Under the pieces are notes generated by a model. The model worked only from the letters and a program-made list of their open reading frames with translations. It ran no database searches and was not told where the DNA came from. DNA of 64,000 bases from Bradyrhizobium manausense (lineage in GTDB: Bacteria; Pseudomonadota; Alphaproteobacteria; Rhizobiales; Xanthobacteraceae): the NCBI RefSeq assembly GCF_018129685.1, contig NZ_JAFCLG010000014.1, forward strand, positions 1 to 64,000, read 5' to 3'. Position numbers and translations under genes: made by a program. Shown here in pieces: positions 6,691 through 15,803 of the stretch. How positions within the stretch are numbered: position 1 is the first letter of the stretch; each line of letters starts with the position of its first letter.

Positions 6691-9084
6691 CTAGAGGTAC
6701 TTGACCAGCGAGAGCTCCGCGAGTTTGGCGGTAGTCTGGTAGGACGCCTGCAGCGCGTTCTGGAGCGACAGGATTTCGCTCGCGACTTGGTCGGGCGAGG
6801 CCGATTCCGCCTGGTCGACGATGGTCTGGAGCTGCGCCTTCGCCTGAGTCTGGCGCGTGGTCGCGTCCTTCATCGTGTTCTGGGCCATCGCGATGTCGGT
6901 CTGGATGTCCTCGATCTTCTGCTGCCCGGCCTGCGGCGTCAGCGCCTGCGTCGTGCGCAGGCTCAGCGCCGACACCTGCGCGCCCGCATATTGCCCGGTC
7001 GGCGAGGTCGAGAACGTGCCGAACACGGCGATCGCCTGCAACTGCTTGCGGATCGCAGTCTCGTCGGCCTGGGCGCCATATTGCACCGTGACGGAGTCAT
7101 CCACCCGCGCCACCGCGGTCGAGCGCGCCGAGCCCGGCCCGTCATTGCCGGTGTACCATTTCACGGTGTTGGCCGTGCCGTTCACCAGCGTGGTCGCTGA
7201 ACCTGCCGGCGAGGAGCCGACGCGCAGCGGAGCCTTTGCCGCCGTGACCGGCGAGGTCGTGAAGCCGAGCGCCGCGAACGCCGCGCTGTTCGAGCTCGTG
7301 ATGTTGAGGCTGCCGGGATCGTCGGTGTTGATCGTGATCACGCCGCCATGGATGGTCGACGGCTTCGAGGTGCCGGTGATCTGATCGATCTTGCCCAGCA
7401 GCGTTGAGACGTTGTCGGTAATGTTGATCTGGTTTGGGCCGACGGCGCCCGAGGCGACAAAAGTCAGCGTCTGACCGTTGACCGTGATCGTATCGGGGTT
7501 GACGACAGGCGGACCCGCCGAGCCCGCCTGGAACGCGGTTGAGAGGACTTCCGGGCCGCCCGTGGTCGCAGTGCCGCTCAGCAGAGTCGAACCGGTGATC
7601 GGAGGTGTCGACGACAAATTGCCGCGGGTCACGCTGCTGAGACCGAGCGCCGTGGCCGCTGCGCCGCCGGTGACCGACACGTCGGCGCCGGTGCCGGTTG
7701 CGATCTGGATATTACCGCTGGCGCTCAGAGTCACGTTGGCGGACGGAACGCCGGCGGCCGTCGCGATCGCATTCAAGATATCAGACACCTTCGCGGCGCT
7801 GCCCGAAGCTAGTCCGATCGTGGTATTGCCGCTGGCCGTCGTGACCGTGGTGACGGTAGGGTCGAAGGTGATCGTGTGGGCGCCGCTCGCGCCGGTGATG
7901 GTCAGGGTGGTGCCCGTCGGAGCGTTGGCGAGCGCGTTGAGAATGGCTCCGTTGAGATGGGGTGTCGCCGAAGGATCGAGCGACGTGGTCGTCGACGCAG
8001 CCGCCAAAGTGCTGTCCTGCAACGCGACCGAAGCCGTCCCGGTCGTCGAGGTATAGGAGCTGAGATTGCCTGTGGCCGCCGCATTCGCCGTGGCTGATCC
8101 CGCCGTATTGAAGAAATTGTCGCCGGCGGCGACGGCCGATGCTGCCACCAGCGAAGTGTTGGCGAGCTTGGTGATCGCGGTATTCAGCGCGGTGTTGAGA
8201 TTCGCCGACGTGACGGCCGGGTTGGAGGGAACCGGTGGAATTACCTTGGGATTACCCGGGTCGATCGCAAAGCTGCCGACCGGCGTCGGCGTCGTGGTGG
8301 ACGCGGTCAGGTCGACCTGCTCGGTCGAGCCGTCAGGCAGCGTGAACTTCACGCTGAGCTTGTCGCCGTTGTTCGGGTTGACGCCGTTGAGATTGACCGA
8401 GAACGACACCGGCGAACCGCTCGGGCCGGTGACGGTCGCGCCGGTCAGCGTCGAGGAGACCGCGGCGATCTTGAGTCCAAACGGCGACGTCGCCGAATCC
8501 TCCTGCACCTGGATCGCGCCCGATGCCAAGGTCGACTGCACCAGCCGGCCCATGCCGTTGGTGCCGAGGTCGGCGGCCTGACGCTCGGCCATGACCTGCT
8601 TCAGGCCGGCCTGCGTGGTGGTGCCGTTGATGATGATGCCGGCGTCCGCGACCGATTGAGTGTTGTAGGCAGTCCCGGAGAACAGATAGCGGTTGCCCGA
8701 CTGCGTGTTGAGCACGCCGACCATCGAGCCGAACTGCGCGGCGGCGGTGTTCTGCGCAACGGTCTGGCCATTGACGTTGAGATCCTGCGAGGTGCTGGCG
8801 GAGCCCGTCTGCACGGTGTTGCGGATCGTCGTCAGCGACTGCAGCGCGGTGTTGGCAAGGTTGATGTTGACGTTGACGTTGGTGATCGTGTCGGTATAGG
8901 CGGCGATGTCCGAAAGCTGCGCGCGCGAGGCGATCGCGAAGCCTTCGTTGGTCCCCATGCCGGAATAGTTCTGCGACAGCTTGCCGGTCGACAGCTGCGT
9001 CGACAGGTCGGTGAGCTGCTGGTTGATGTTGCGGACCTGCGCTCCGAGGACGGACGAGCCGTAATTGATGCTGCTGATCGACAT
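6691..9084 (-). CDS. flgL: Flagellar hook-filament junction protein FlgL (HAP3), enlarged
   Basis: Junction protein that links FlgK to the filament. The 797-residue product begins MSISSINYGSSVLGAQVRNI and has a flagellin-like N-terminal helix (DLSTQLSTGKLSQNYSGM). Its C-terminal helix ends ALQASYQTTAKLAELSLVKYL. It is more than twice the length of a typical enterobacterial FlgL. The excess is a Thr/Ser/Ala/Gly-rich surface region; residues about 340-611 match a block in FlgE of this window, including repeated TINGQTLTF-like and SSNSAAFAALGF motifs (flagellin-IN-like). The ribosome site AGGA lies 10 bases upstream. It follows flgK by 21 bases and is the last gene of flgE-flgK-flgL. Confidence 0.9.
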   Translation of the reverse strand: MSISSINYGSSVLGAQVRNINQQLTDLSTQLSTGKLSQNYSGMGTNEGFAIASRAQLSDIAAYTDTITNVNVNINLANTALQSLTTIRNTVQTGSASTSQDLNVNGQTVAQNTAAAQFGSMVGVLNTQSGNRYLFSGTAYNTQSVADAGIIINGTTTQAGLKQVMAERQAADLGTNGMGRLVQSTLASGAIQVQEDSATSPFGLKIAAVSSTLTGATVTGPSGSPVSFSVNLNGVNPNNGDKLSVKFTLPDGSTEQVDLTASTTTPTPVGSFAIDPGNPKVIPPVPSNPAVTSANLNTALNTAITKLANTSLVAASAVAAGDNFFNTAGSATANAAATGNLSSYTSTTGTASVALQDSTLAAASTTTSLDPSATPHLNGAILNALANAPTGTTLTITGASGAHTITFDPTVTTVTTASGNTTIGLASGSAAKVSDILNAIATAAGVPSANVTLSASGNIQIATGTGADVSVTGGAAATALGLSSVTRGNLSSTPPITGSTLLSGTATTGGPEVLSTAFQAGSAGPPVVNPDTITVNGQTLTFVASGAVGPNQINITDNVSTLLGKIDQITGTSKPSTIHGGVITINTDDPGSLNITSSNSAAFAALGFTTSPVTAAKAPLRVGSSPAGSATTLVNGTANTVKWYTGNDGPGSARSTAVARVDDSVTVQYGAQADETAIRKQLQAIAVFGTFSTSPTGQYAGAQVSALSLRTTQALTPQAGQQKIEDIQTDIAMAQNTMKDATTRQTQAKAQLQTIVDQAESASPDQVASEILSLQNALQASYQTTAKLAELSLVKYL
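7251..8070 (-). repeat. Axial-protein module, copy in FlgL
   Basis: Encodes about 273 residues (FlgL 340-611) that align end to end with FlgE residues 230-487. Shared landmarks in order are GNLxS, SVALQ/SLD, TITF, GLSSVTRG, GSTLLSG, TITVNGQTLTF, SGAVGPNQINITDN, LLGKID and SSNSAAFAALGF. The nucleotide sequence is also visibly similar, for example the segment encoding PNQINITDN. Confidence 0.85.
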
Positions 9085-9105
9085 CGTTCAAGCTTCCTAC
9101 CGGGC

Positions 9106-10986
9106 CTACAATTGAACTTGCATCAGCGTGGTCATCATGCTCTGCACCACCGACATCACGTGCGCATTGGCGGCATAGGCATTCTGAAGCTGGATCAGGT
9201 TCGACATCTCCGAGTCCAGATTGACGCTGGAGGTCGAATTGAACTTGGCCTGCAGCGTCGAAACCACGACGCTCTGGCCCTGCTGGAGCTGGGTCGCCTG
9301 GGTCGAGGCGTTGGCCTGCACGCTCAGGAACTGCTGCAGATAGTTCGAGACGCTGCCCGTGAACGGCTGGCTCGCCGAGCCGAGGCCGGTCTGCGGCGAA
9401 TAGGAGTACACAGCGGTGGTGAGCTGCGAGTACAGATAGTCCGAGCGCGTGGTGTCGCCCGTGGGCGTCACCGGCGAGGTGCTGTAGATCGACAGCCTGG
9501 TGGGGTCGGCCGTGAGCTGCGTGTTGACAGCGATCCGGCCGGCAAGGCCGGTCATCTGCGAGCCCGTGCCCGTGATCGCGCCGGTATAGAGCGCCTGGCC
9601 GCCGTCGGTGAACAACGGCAGTTGCGGACCGCCCGAGGTCAGCGACGAGACCGTCTTGGAGCTCGAGGCCGAATTGACCTTGGCAAGGCCGCTGTTGTCG
9701 TCGGTGACGCGCAGCGTCGTCGCGGTCGCCGGGGACGGTGCCGCGGAAAATATCAGGTGCGAGCCCGACAGCGCGGTGTTGAGCGCGGAGGCGATCGCGC
9801 CCATGCCGCCGGAAAAATTGACGCCGATCTGCATCGGATTGGCGCCGGTGGCATTTTGCAGCGGCAGCGCCGTCGGATCGGTCACGTTCACCAGCGTGAC
9901 CTGGCGCTGGGTGTTCGTGGAATCGATATAGCTGATGTTGACGGTGTTGCCCGGCTGCGCGCCGGCAAGATCGATGTCGAAGCCGGCGGGCGGGCCGGAG
10001 ACGGGGGTGCCCGCCGTGGTCTTGTCCGACAGCGCGCTCGACATCGTCGCGGCGAGCTGGTCGACCTGGTTCTGCGCCTGCACCAGGGTCTGGTCGCGCA
10101 GCTTCAGGTCGGCCGCGATCTGACCGGAGGAGACGACGTTGTTGCCGGCAACGTCGATGGACGAGCCGTTCGGCAGCTTGATGTTGAGCGTCCCGACCCC
10201 GGATTTGGTCGGATCGGTGTTGTAGAGCGAGGTCGCCGACAGCGCACCGGCGGATGCAAACGTGAACTGGGAGGCGAGTCCGGCGCCGACCAGCTGGATG
10301 CCTGTCGTGGTGTAGATATTGGCCTGGTTCGATCCGTCCGTGGTGACGCGGACGTCGACATATTTCGACAGGCTGTTGATGGCCTGGTCGCGCTGGTCCA
10401 TCAGGTTCGCGGCGGACGGATCGGTCGGCGCCAGCCCTTGCAGCTTGGTGTTGATGTCGGCGATCTGGTTCAACGCCGCATTGGCGGCTTGCGACGAGGT
10501 GCCGAGATCCTGCTCGACGTTCGAGCGCAGCGACTGGATGCCCTTGGTGGTGACGTTGAGCTGCGTCGCCAGCGCCTGCGCGGCGCCGAGCGCGACGCGC
10601 TGCGCCGACGAGGAGCCTGCACTGGTGGAGAGCGCCTGCAGCGAAGAGGTGAAAGTGTTCAGCGCGTTTTCGAGCGTACCGCTGTTGCCGGGCGTGCCGT
10701 AGACACTCTGAAGCTGCTTCAGAATGTTGGCCATCTGGTCGGCATAGCCGCTGCCGCCGGTCTCGGTGCGCAGCTGGTTCTGCACATAGCTGTCGATCTC
10801 GCGGCTGACGCCTGTCGTCTTCGCTGTCGCACCGAAGTCACCGGTGGTGACTTCGATCTGGTTCGGCGTCTGGGCGACGTAACCCGGCGTCTGCGAGTTT
10901 GCGACGTTCGACGAAACGATCGACAGCGCCGCCTGGTTGGCACGCAGACCGCTCATCGCACTGGCAAGGGCTGAACTCAAACCCAT
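9106..10986 (-). CDS. flgK: Flagellar hook-associated protein FlgK (HAP1)
   Basis: First hook-filament junction protein, exported and capping the hook. The 626-residue product has the rod/hook N-terminal signature MGLSSALASAMSGLRANQ followed by ALSIVSSNVANSQTPGYV, the FlgK helical domain (DQRDQAINSLSKYVDVRV), and the C-terminal motif SVNLDSEMSNLIQLQNAYA ending MMTTLMQVQL. Length is slightly above the usual ~550. An AGGCGG ribosome site lies about 8 bases before the ATG. It sits between flgE (34 bases upstream) and flgL (21 bases downstream) in the canonical order, which indicates cotranscription. It does not carry the long module shared by FlgL and FlgE. Confidence 0.95.
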   Translation of the reverse strand: MGLSSALASAMSGLRANQAALSIVSSNVANSQTPGYVAQTPNQIEVTTGDFGATAKTTGVSREIDSYVQNQLRTETGGSGYADQMANILKQLQSVYGTPGNSGTLENALNTFTSSLQALSTSAGSSSAQRVALGAAQALATQLNVTTKGIQSLRSNVEQDLGTSSQAANAALNQIADINTKLQGLAPTDPSAANLMDQRDQAINSLSKYVDVRVTTDGSNQANIYTTTGIQLVGAGLASQFTFASAGALSATSLYNTDPTKSGVGTLNIKLPNGSSIDVAGNNVVSSGQIAADLKLRDQTLVQAQNQVDQLAATMSSALSDKTTAGTPVSGPPAGFDIDLAGAQPGNTVNISYIDSTNTQRQVTLVNVTDPTALPLQNATGANPMQIGVNFSGGMGAIASALNTALSGSHLIFSAAPSPATATTLRVTDDNSGLAKVNSASSSKTVSSLTSGGPQLPLFTDGGQALYTGAITGTGSQMTGLAGRIAVNTQLTADPTRLSIYSTSPVTPTGDTTRSDYLYSQLTTAVYSYSPQTGLGSASQPFTGSVSNYLQQFLSVQANASTQATQLQQGQSVVVSTLQAKFNSTSSVNLDSEMSNLIQLQNAYAANAHVMSVVQSMMTTLMQVQL

Positions 10987-11020
10987 GTTACTTGCCGCCT
11001 TTGGTTACGTTACGCGCCGA

Positions 11021-13279
11021 TCAGCGCAACACGTTCAGGAGATCCTGGACCATCGTATTCGCCGTCGTGATCACCTTGGTGTTGGCCGAATAGGCCTGCT
11101 GGGTCACGATCAACTTGGTGAACTCGTCGGCGATGTCGGTGTTGGATCCCTCCAGCGACGAGCCGCTGATGGAGCCTGAGGCGCCGTCGATCGCCGGACC
11201 CGATTGGTCGGTCGCGGCGTAGGCGCCGCCGTCGAGCGCCTTGAGGTAGTTGGTGCCGTTGAAGTGCGACAACGTCACCTGAGCAAGGTCGAGGTTCTGG
11301 CCGTTCGAGAAGGTGCCGACCACGAGGCCGCTGTTGTTGACGGCGACCGAGCGGAGCTGGCCCGCCGCGTAGCCGTTCTGCGTGATGGTGTTGATGGTCA
11401 CTGCGCCGCTGGTGGAGGCATATTGCGTCAGTCCGCCCTGGGAGATGTTGAAGGCGACGGAGCCGAGCGTCTGACCGCCGACGCTGACGTTCGGGATGGT
11501 GATGCCTGAGCCGCTTGGCGAGGTCAGCGAACCGTCGGCGGCGAAGGTGAAGGCCTGGCCGGTGTTGACCCAGCCGACCGCAGTGCCGGTCGCGTTCGGG
11601 TCGGTCTGGTAGAACAGGTTCCAGGTATCGGCATGACCCGTACCCAGCGAGGCGCTGTCGCTCTTGGCCCAGCGCAATTGCAGGTTCACCGGTGTGCCGG
11701 CGGCATTGTAGGCGGTCACCGCACCGCCGCTGATCGATTCCTTGGTGAACGTGGCGATGTCGTTGCCGATCACGCCGCCGGTGCCGGCGGTGCCGCCACC
11801 GTTGCGATTCTTGGTGATGGTCGAGGTGAAGCCGAGCGCGGCGAAGGCGGCGCTGTTGGAGCTCGACACCGTCAGGTTCGAAACGGTGCCTGTGTTCAGC
11901 GTGATCACGCCACCGGCGCTGACTGATGATCCCGACGCGCCGGAGAGGCCGTCGATCTTGCCGAGCAGGGTCGTGATGTTGTCGGTGATATTGATCTGGT
12001 TCGGGCCCGAGGCGCCCGAGGCCATGAAGGTCAGTATCTGGCCGTTGACCGTGATCGTGTCGGCGGGCGGACCGGCCGAAAAGCCCGACGACAGCACCTC
12101 GGCGCCGCCGGCGGTCGCGGCACCGCTCAGCACCGTGGCGCCGGTGATCGCCGGCGAGGACAGCACGTTGCCGCCACGCGTCACGCTGCTGATGCCGAGC
12201 GCGGTCGCCGCCGTGCCGCTGGTGATCGCGACGTCGGTGGTCGTGCCGCTCGAGATCACGATGTTGCCGCTCGCATTCAGCGTTGCCGTGACGCCGGCGC
12301 CGCCGGCATTCTGAATCGCGGTCAGAATGTCCTGAACTGTGGCGGGGGTCGTGGCGCCGAGGCCGATGGTGGAGTTGGTGCCGAGCGTCACGGTGTTGCC
12401 GGCGTTGAAGGTGATGGTATGGGCGTTGATGGTCAGCGTCTGACCGCTCAGTGCCGTGAGAATGCTGGAAGCCAGATGCGTGCCGGCGGCGTTGTCGAGC
12501 GACGTGCTGGTCGAGGCCACGGCGGACGAATTGTTCTGCAGCGCAACCGATCCCGTGGCCGTCGTCGCCGAATAGGCCGAGCGGAGGTTGCCGGTTGCGG
12601 CGGCGCCGGCGACCGTCGCGTTGGTATAGGGCGGGGGCGGGGTACCCACCGGCAACGGATTGGCGGCGAAGTCCGACGGGTTGAGACCGCCGGCCGCCAA
12701 CAACGTGCCGCTCGCCGCGGTCGAGCTCGCCGGCGTGTTGGGAACGCTCGGCAGGTTCGCGGCGTACTGGATCGAGGTGGTCGCCTGCGCCGGAATGAAG
12801 TTGTTCTGGAATTTGAGGACGGTGGCGACGTTGCCGGTCGGGTTGCCGGTCTTCGGGTCGACCGTAGTACCCATCAGGTAATAGCCGGCGCCGTTGACCA
12901 GGTTGCCGTTGGCGTTGAGCTGGAAGTCGCCGCGGCGGGTGTAATAGGTAACGCCGCTGAACACCGGCACGTTGTCGACGACGCCGGTCGCCTTCTGGAT
13001 CGAGAAGAAGCCGTCGCCGGTGATCGCCATGTTCGTGGCGACGGTGGAGCCTGAGATGGTGCCCTGTGTGGTGATGGTGGCCTTGGCATTGGCCGTCACG
13101 CCGCCCGCGACCTGCTTGCTCGGCACCGAGGAGTCGGGAATGAGATCGACGAAGCTGGTCCCGATGCCCTTGTAGCCGGTGGTGGATGAGTTCGCGATGT
13201 TGCCGGAAATGTTCTGCAGCGCAAAGGACTGCGCCTGCAGGCCACCCACCGAGGTGTTCATTGCATCGAAGATACCCAT
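11021..13279 (-). CDS. flgE: Flagellar hook protein FlgE, enlarged
   Basis: Structural subunit of the flagellar hook. The 752-residue product starts MGIFDAMNTSVGGLQAQSFA and has the rod/hook motif NISGNIANSSTTGYKGIG. It ends with the conserved C-terminal domain GSNTDIADEFTKLIVTQQA and NTMVQDLLNVLR. Typical FlgE is 400-450 residues; residues about 230-487 here are an inserted module that matches FlgL. GGAG lies 8 bases upstream of the ATG. It is the first gene of flgE-flgK-flgL and is likely the hook of the thick subpolar flagellum, whose FlgE proteins are known to be large in Bradyrhizobium; that last assignment is inference. Confidence 0.94.
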   Translation of the reverse strand: MGIFDAMNTSVGGLQAQSFALQNISGNIANSSTTGYKGIGTSFVDLIPDSSVPSKQVAGGVTANAKATITTQGTISGSTVATNMAITGDGFFSIQKATGVVDNVPVFSGVTYYTRRGDFQLNANGNLVNGAGYYLMGTTVDPKTGNPTGNVATVLKFQNNFIPAQATTSIQYAANLPSVPNTPASSTAASGTLLAAGGLNPSDFAANPLPVGTPPPPYTNATVAGAAATGNLRSAYSATTATGSVALQNNSSAVASTSTSLDNAAGTHLASSILTALSGQTLTINAHTITFNAGNTVTLGTNSTIGLGATTPATVQDILTAIQNAGGAGVTATLNASGNIVISSGTTTDVAITSGTAATALGISSVTRGGNVLSSPAITGATVLSGAATAGGAEVLSSGFSAGPPADTITVNGQILTFMASGASGPNQINITDNITTLLGKIDGLSGASGSSVSAGGVITLNTGTVSNLTVSSSNSAAFAALGFTSTITKNRNGGGTAGTGGVIGNDIATFTKESISGGAVTAYNAAGTPVNLQLRWAKSDSASLGTGHADTWNLFYQTDPNATGTAVGWVNTGQAFTFAADGSLTSPSGSGITIPNVSVGGQTLGSVAFNISQGGLTQYASTSGAVTINTITQNGYAAGQLRSVAVNNSGLVVGTFSNGQNLDLAQVTLSHFNGTNYLKALDGGAYAATDQSGPAIDGASGSISGSSLEGSNTDIADEFTKLIVTQQAYSANTKVITTANTMVQDLLNVLR
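11818..12592 (-). repeat. Axial-protein module, copy in FlgE
   Basis: Encodes FlgE residues about 230-487, the partner of the FlgL block at 7251-8070. Landmarks are GNLRSAYS, SLDNAAGTHL, TLTINAHTITF, GISSVTRGGNVLSSP, DTITVNGQILTF, SGPNQINITDN and SSNSAAFAALGF. The flanking N- and C-terminal regions of FlgE and FlgL are unrelated, so the match is confined to the insert. Confidence 0.85.
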
Positions 13280-13396
13280 AACTTTGTCTCCAAATCCGAT
13301 CTCGGCGGCCGGCAGACCCGTGGCCGCAGTCGGAGGAGACGTCGCAAGGCCTATGCCAAAGCGGGTATTCTTACGAAATCAATGACTTAAATAGAA

Positions 13397-13422
13397 ATGC
13401 CCCGGCCAGACGACCGGGGCAT
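13397..13422. terminator. Perfect 9-bp hairpin in the flgE/msrB gap
   Basis: ATGCCCCGG pairs with CCGGGGCAT around an 8-base loop. It lies upstream of flgE and downstream of msrB (both minus strand), so it probably ends msrB transcription or is the edge of the adjacent repeat. No T run follows. Confidence 0.4.
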
Positions 13423-13456
13423 AATTGCCGGACCGGCAACAATTGCCGGGAGATAT

Positions 13457-13560
13457 TGTCGTTCCGGGGCGATGCGAAAGCATCGAACTATGGTGCGCCC
13501 TTGCGCACCTGAGAACCTTCAGATTCCGGGCTCGGTCCTGCGGACCGCCCCGGAATGACG
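13457..13560. repeat. Dispersed palindromic intergenic repeat (CGTTCCGGGGC family)
   Basis: Ends CGTTCCGGGGC and GCCCCGGAATGACG form inverted termini. Internal small hairpins are visible (GATGC-GCATC, GGTGCGC-GCACC, GGTCC-GGACC). This architecture is the familiar non-coding repeat found between genes in Bradyrhizobium. It fills most of the flgE/msrB gap. Confidence 0.7.
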
Positions 13561-13571
13561 AGGAGAAAGCC

Positions 13572-14084
13572 TCACGTCGCCGACGGCGCCGCCGGGTGGA
13601 ACACCAGCCCGAAACCGTCGATGCAGTAACGCAATCCGGTCGGCTTCGGACCGTCGTCGAAGACGTGGCCGAGATGGCCGCCGCAGCGCCGGCAGTGCAC
13701 CTCGGTGCGCACCATGCCGAAGGTGCGGTCCTCGGTCTTGCCGACATTGCCCTCGATCGGCTGGTAGAAGCTCGGCCAGCCTGTGCCGCTCTCGAACTTG
13801 GTCTCCGAAGCAAACAGCGGCAGGTCACAGCCGGCGCAGGCGAAGATGCCCTTGCGGTGCTCGTTCAGCAGCGGGCTGGAGCCTGGGCGCTCGGTGCCTT
13901 CCTTGCGCAGGATCTCATATTGCTGCGGCGTCAGCTGTGCGCGCCACTCGGCGTCGGTCTTTTCGATCTCGAACTTTTGCGCGGCCTTCTCACCGGCCTC
14001 GGCCGGCGTTGCCCTCAGCCAGCGGAAGGCCGAAAAGCCGAACAGGCCGGCGGCAGTGGTCAACAGGATGCGGCGGTCAAACAT
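13572..14084 (-). CDS. msrB: Peptide-methionine (R)-S-oxide reductase, exported
   Basis: Repairs oxidised methionine (R epimer) in proteins. The 170-residue product has two zinc Cys pairs (CAGC at 83/86 and CRRC at 131/134), the substrate motif SGTGWPSF, and the catalytic Cys154 in LRYCIDG. Its N-terminus MFDRRILLTTAAGLFGF looks like a short Tat-type signal, so it probably works in the periplasm. The ATG at 14082-14084 has GGAG at good spacing. It stands alone between the flagellar cluster and an oxidoreductase gene. Family assignment is secure; export is inferred from the N-terminus. Confidence 0.93.
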   Translation of the reverse strand: MFDRRILLTTAAGLFGFSAFRWLRATPAEAGEKAAQKFEIEKTDAEWRAQLTPQQYEILRKEGTERPGSSPLLNEHRKGIFACAGCDLPLFASETKFESGTGWPSFYQPIEGNVGKTEDRTFGMVRTEVHCRRCGGHLGHVFDDGPKPTGLRYCIDGFGLVFHPAAPSAT

Positions 14085-14170
14085 CTCATTCTCCGTGCGC
14101 GGGAAGTCCACGCCCTGAGATACGGGCTATGACCGCCGATGTTACACGTCCGGGCGGGATTTTTCTCGAC

Positions 14171-15643
14171 TTATTGCGAGACGCTCTGGTCGCGGACGGC
14201 TTCTTGGGAGACCGGTTCCGGGCTCGCAGCGGCAGCCGGCTGCGGAGCCGGCGCCACGCGCGGCCGGCCGCCGGGCGGGGGACGACGCGGACCGGTGCCG
14301 GCGGCCCGGTTGGCTTCAGCCAGCCGCGCCTCGCGTTCCCTGTCCTTCACCCGCGCACGCTCGCGGTAACGGGCAAGCGCCCCCGCGGCGGCGGAACTTG
14401 CCCTGCCCCACATGCCGACCAACTGGCCTGCGACCCGCCCCGTCGTGCCGCCTGCCCAGACCAGCTCGAACGGCGAGAACAGCTTCCAGCGCTCGTCGCC
14501 CCACAAAATGCTGCGCGCGATCAGCTGCCCGGCCATGGCGGAGGTGTTCATGCCCTGGCGACCGAAACCGCTCGCGACCCACAGGCCTTTGCGCAACTGG
14601 CCGATCTGCGGCATGCCGTGCACGGTCTGGCCGGTGGCGCCGCCGAACGTCTCCGATATCTCGACATTGCCGAGCTCGGGGAAGATCGACCGGATCCGCC
14701 GCCTGACGGCACCTGCGAAGCGCTGGGGCCGCGCGGACCAGGTGGTCTCCGGACTCTCCCACATCAGGCGGTCGCCGTCGACGATGCGGAAATGATCGAC
14801 ACCGTCGGAATCCATCACCGATCCCTTGAAGCCGATGATGTCGTGCACGCGCTCGCCGAGCGGGGTGGTTATTCCGGCGTAACGCCAGACCGGCAGCAGC
14901 GTCTCCGACAATCGTCGCAGCGGCGCGCCGAGATGGATGTTGCCGGCAAGCACGATATGGGTGGCGCGCAGCCGGGCCGACGGCGTGACGATGCGCTTGC
15001 GGATACCGGAATGATCGATGCTGACGACCGGCGTATCCTCGAAGATGCGGGCTCCCGCACGCCGTGCCAGCGCCGCAAGCCCATGCACATATTTGCGGCC
15101 GTCGACCTGGAATGACCCGGGATAATAGACGCCGTGGAAGTAACGATCGGTCTTCAGCAGCGCGCGGACGCGATCGACTTGCCAGCCCTCGACCTCGGTG
15201 TCGAAATCCTCGTACAGCATCTGCAGCCGGCTGATCAGCCGGTCGCCGGCATCGACGTTGGAGACCTCGAGCACACCGTCGGTGAGGCCGATGCCCGGCA
15301 TGTTCTCTTCGGTGGCGTTGGCACGGACGAAATCGGCGCCCTCCTTCGAGAGCGTCCACAATTCACTGGCGTCCTCGAAGCCGATGCGTTCGATCAGCTC
15401 GGTCAGCGGCAGTGCAAAGCCCGGCGTCACGGTGCCGAGCTGGTTGCCCGAGGCGTTCCAGCCGATATGGCGGCCCTCGAGCACCGCGACGCTGGCCCCT
15501 AACCGGGCCGCCTCCAGCGCAACGGAAAGCCCGGCAAGCCCTGCCCCGATCACGCAAATGTCGGCGTCGAGATCGAACGACAGCCGGGCACGCTCACGGA
15601 AGCCGGCTTCTTCCTGGGACACGCTTGTGAAAGTCTCGCTCAT
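14171..15643 (-). CDS. FAD-dependent oxidoreductase (DAO/glycine oxidase-like)
   Basis: Flavoenzyme expected to oxidise an amine or amino acid. The 490-residue product shows a Rossmann FAD motif near residues 25-50 (CVIGAGLAGLSVALEAARLG), the DAO-family middle region (VDGRKYVHGLAALARRAGA), and the C-terminal FAD contact GFGRQGMNTSAMAGQLIA. The last ~60 residues are a Pro/Ala/Arg-rich tail that is not part of the catalytic fold. The start at 15643 (MSETFTSVSQEE) is preferred, because upstream codons run through a dispersed repeat. Relatives are often annotated as gamma-glutamylputrescine oxidoreductase; the substrate is undetermined here. Confidence 0.85.
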   Translation of the reverse strand: MSETFTSVSQEEAGFRERARLSFDLDADICVIGAGLAGLSVALEAARLGASVAVLEGRHIGWNASGNQLGTVTPGFALPLTELIERIGFEDASELWTLSKEGADFVRANATEENMPGIGLTDGVLEVSNVDAGDRLISRLQMLYEDFDTEVEGWQVDRVRALLKTDRYFHGVYYPGSFQVDGRKYVHGLAALARRAGARIFEDTPVVSIDHSGIRKRIVTPSARLRATHIVLAGNIHLGAPLRRLSETLLPVWRYAGITTPLGERVHDIIGFKGSVMDSDGVDHFRIVDGDRLMWESPETTWSARPQRFAGAVRRRIRSIFPELGNVEISETFGGATGQTVHGMPQIGQLRKGLWVASGFGRQGMNTSAMAGQLIARSILWGDERWKLFSPFELVWAGGTTGRVAGQLVGMWGRASSAAAGALARYRERARVKDREREARLAEANRAAGTGPRRPPPGGRPRVAPAPQPAAAASPEPVSQEAVRDQSVSQ

Positions 15644-15654
15644 GGCGTTTCTTA

Positions 15655-15731
15655 GAGCATGATCCGGAAAAGTGTGAAGCGGTTTTCTATCGCGACAAAC
15701 CCGGATTTGGGTTTGCGCGGAGATCATGCTC
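15655..15731. repeat. Dispersed palindromic repeat (GAGCATGATC family)
   Basis: Ten-base inverted ends GAGCATGATC and GATCATGCTC enclose CCGGAAAAGTGTGAAGCGG and a CCGGATTTGGGTTTGCGCGG segment. A second member occurs at 40143-40212. It is a known type of non-coding intergenic repeat in this bacterial group. Confidence 0.75.
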
Positions 15732-15803
15732 AAAATAACAAGCTCATACCAGTCGGGCGCCTGTCACCTTGTCCTCAAAGGGCGCCTGTAGATTATTCTG
15801 GAC

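Noticed and set aside
8656..10974. Plus-strand open frame of 772 codons opposite flgL/flgK
   Set aside because: Composition is Arg/Val/Asp/Gly-rich shadow sequence; the minus-strand genes are unambiguous flagellar proteins.
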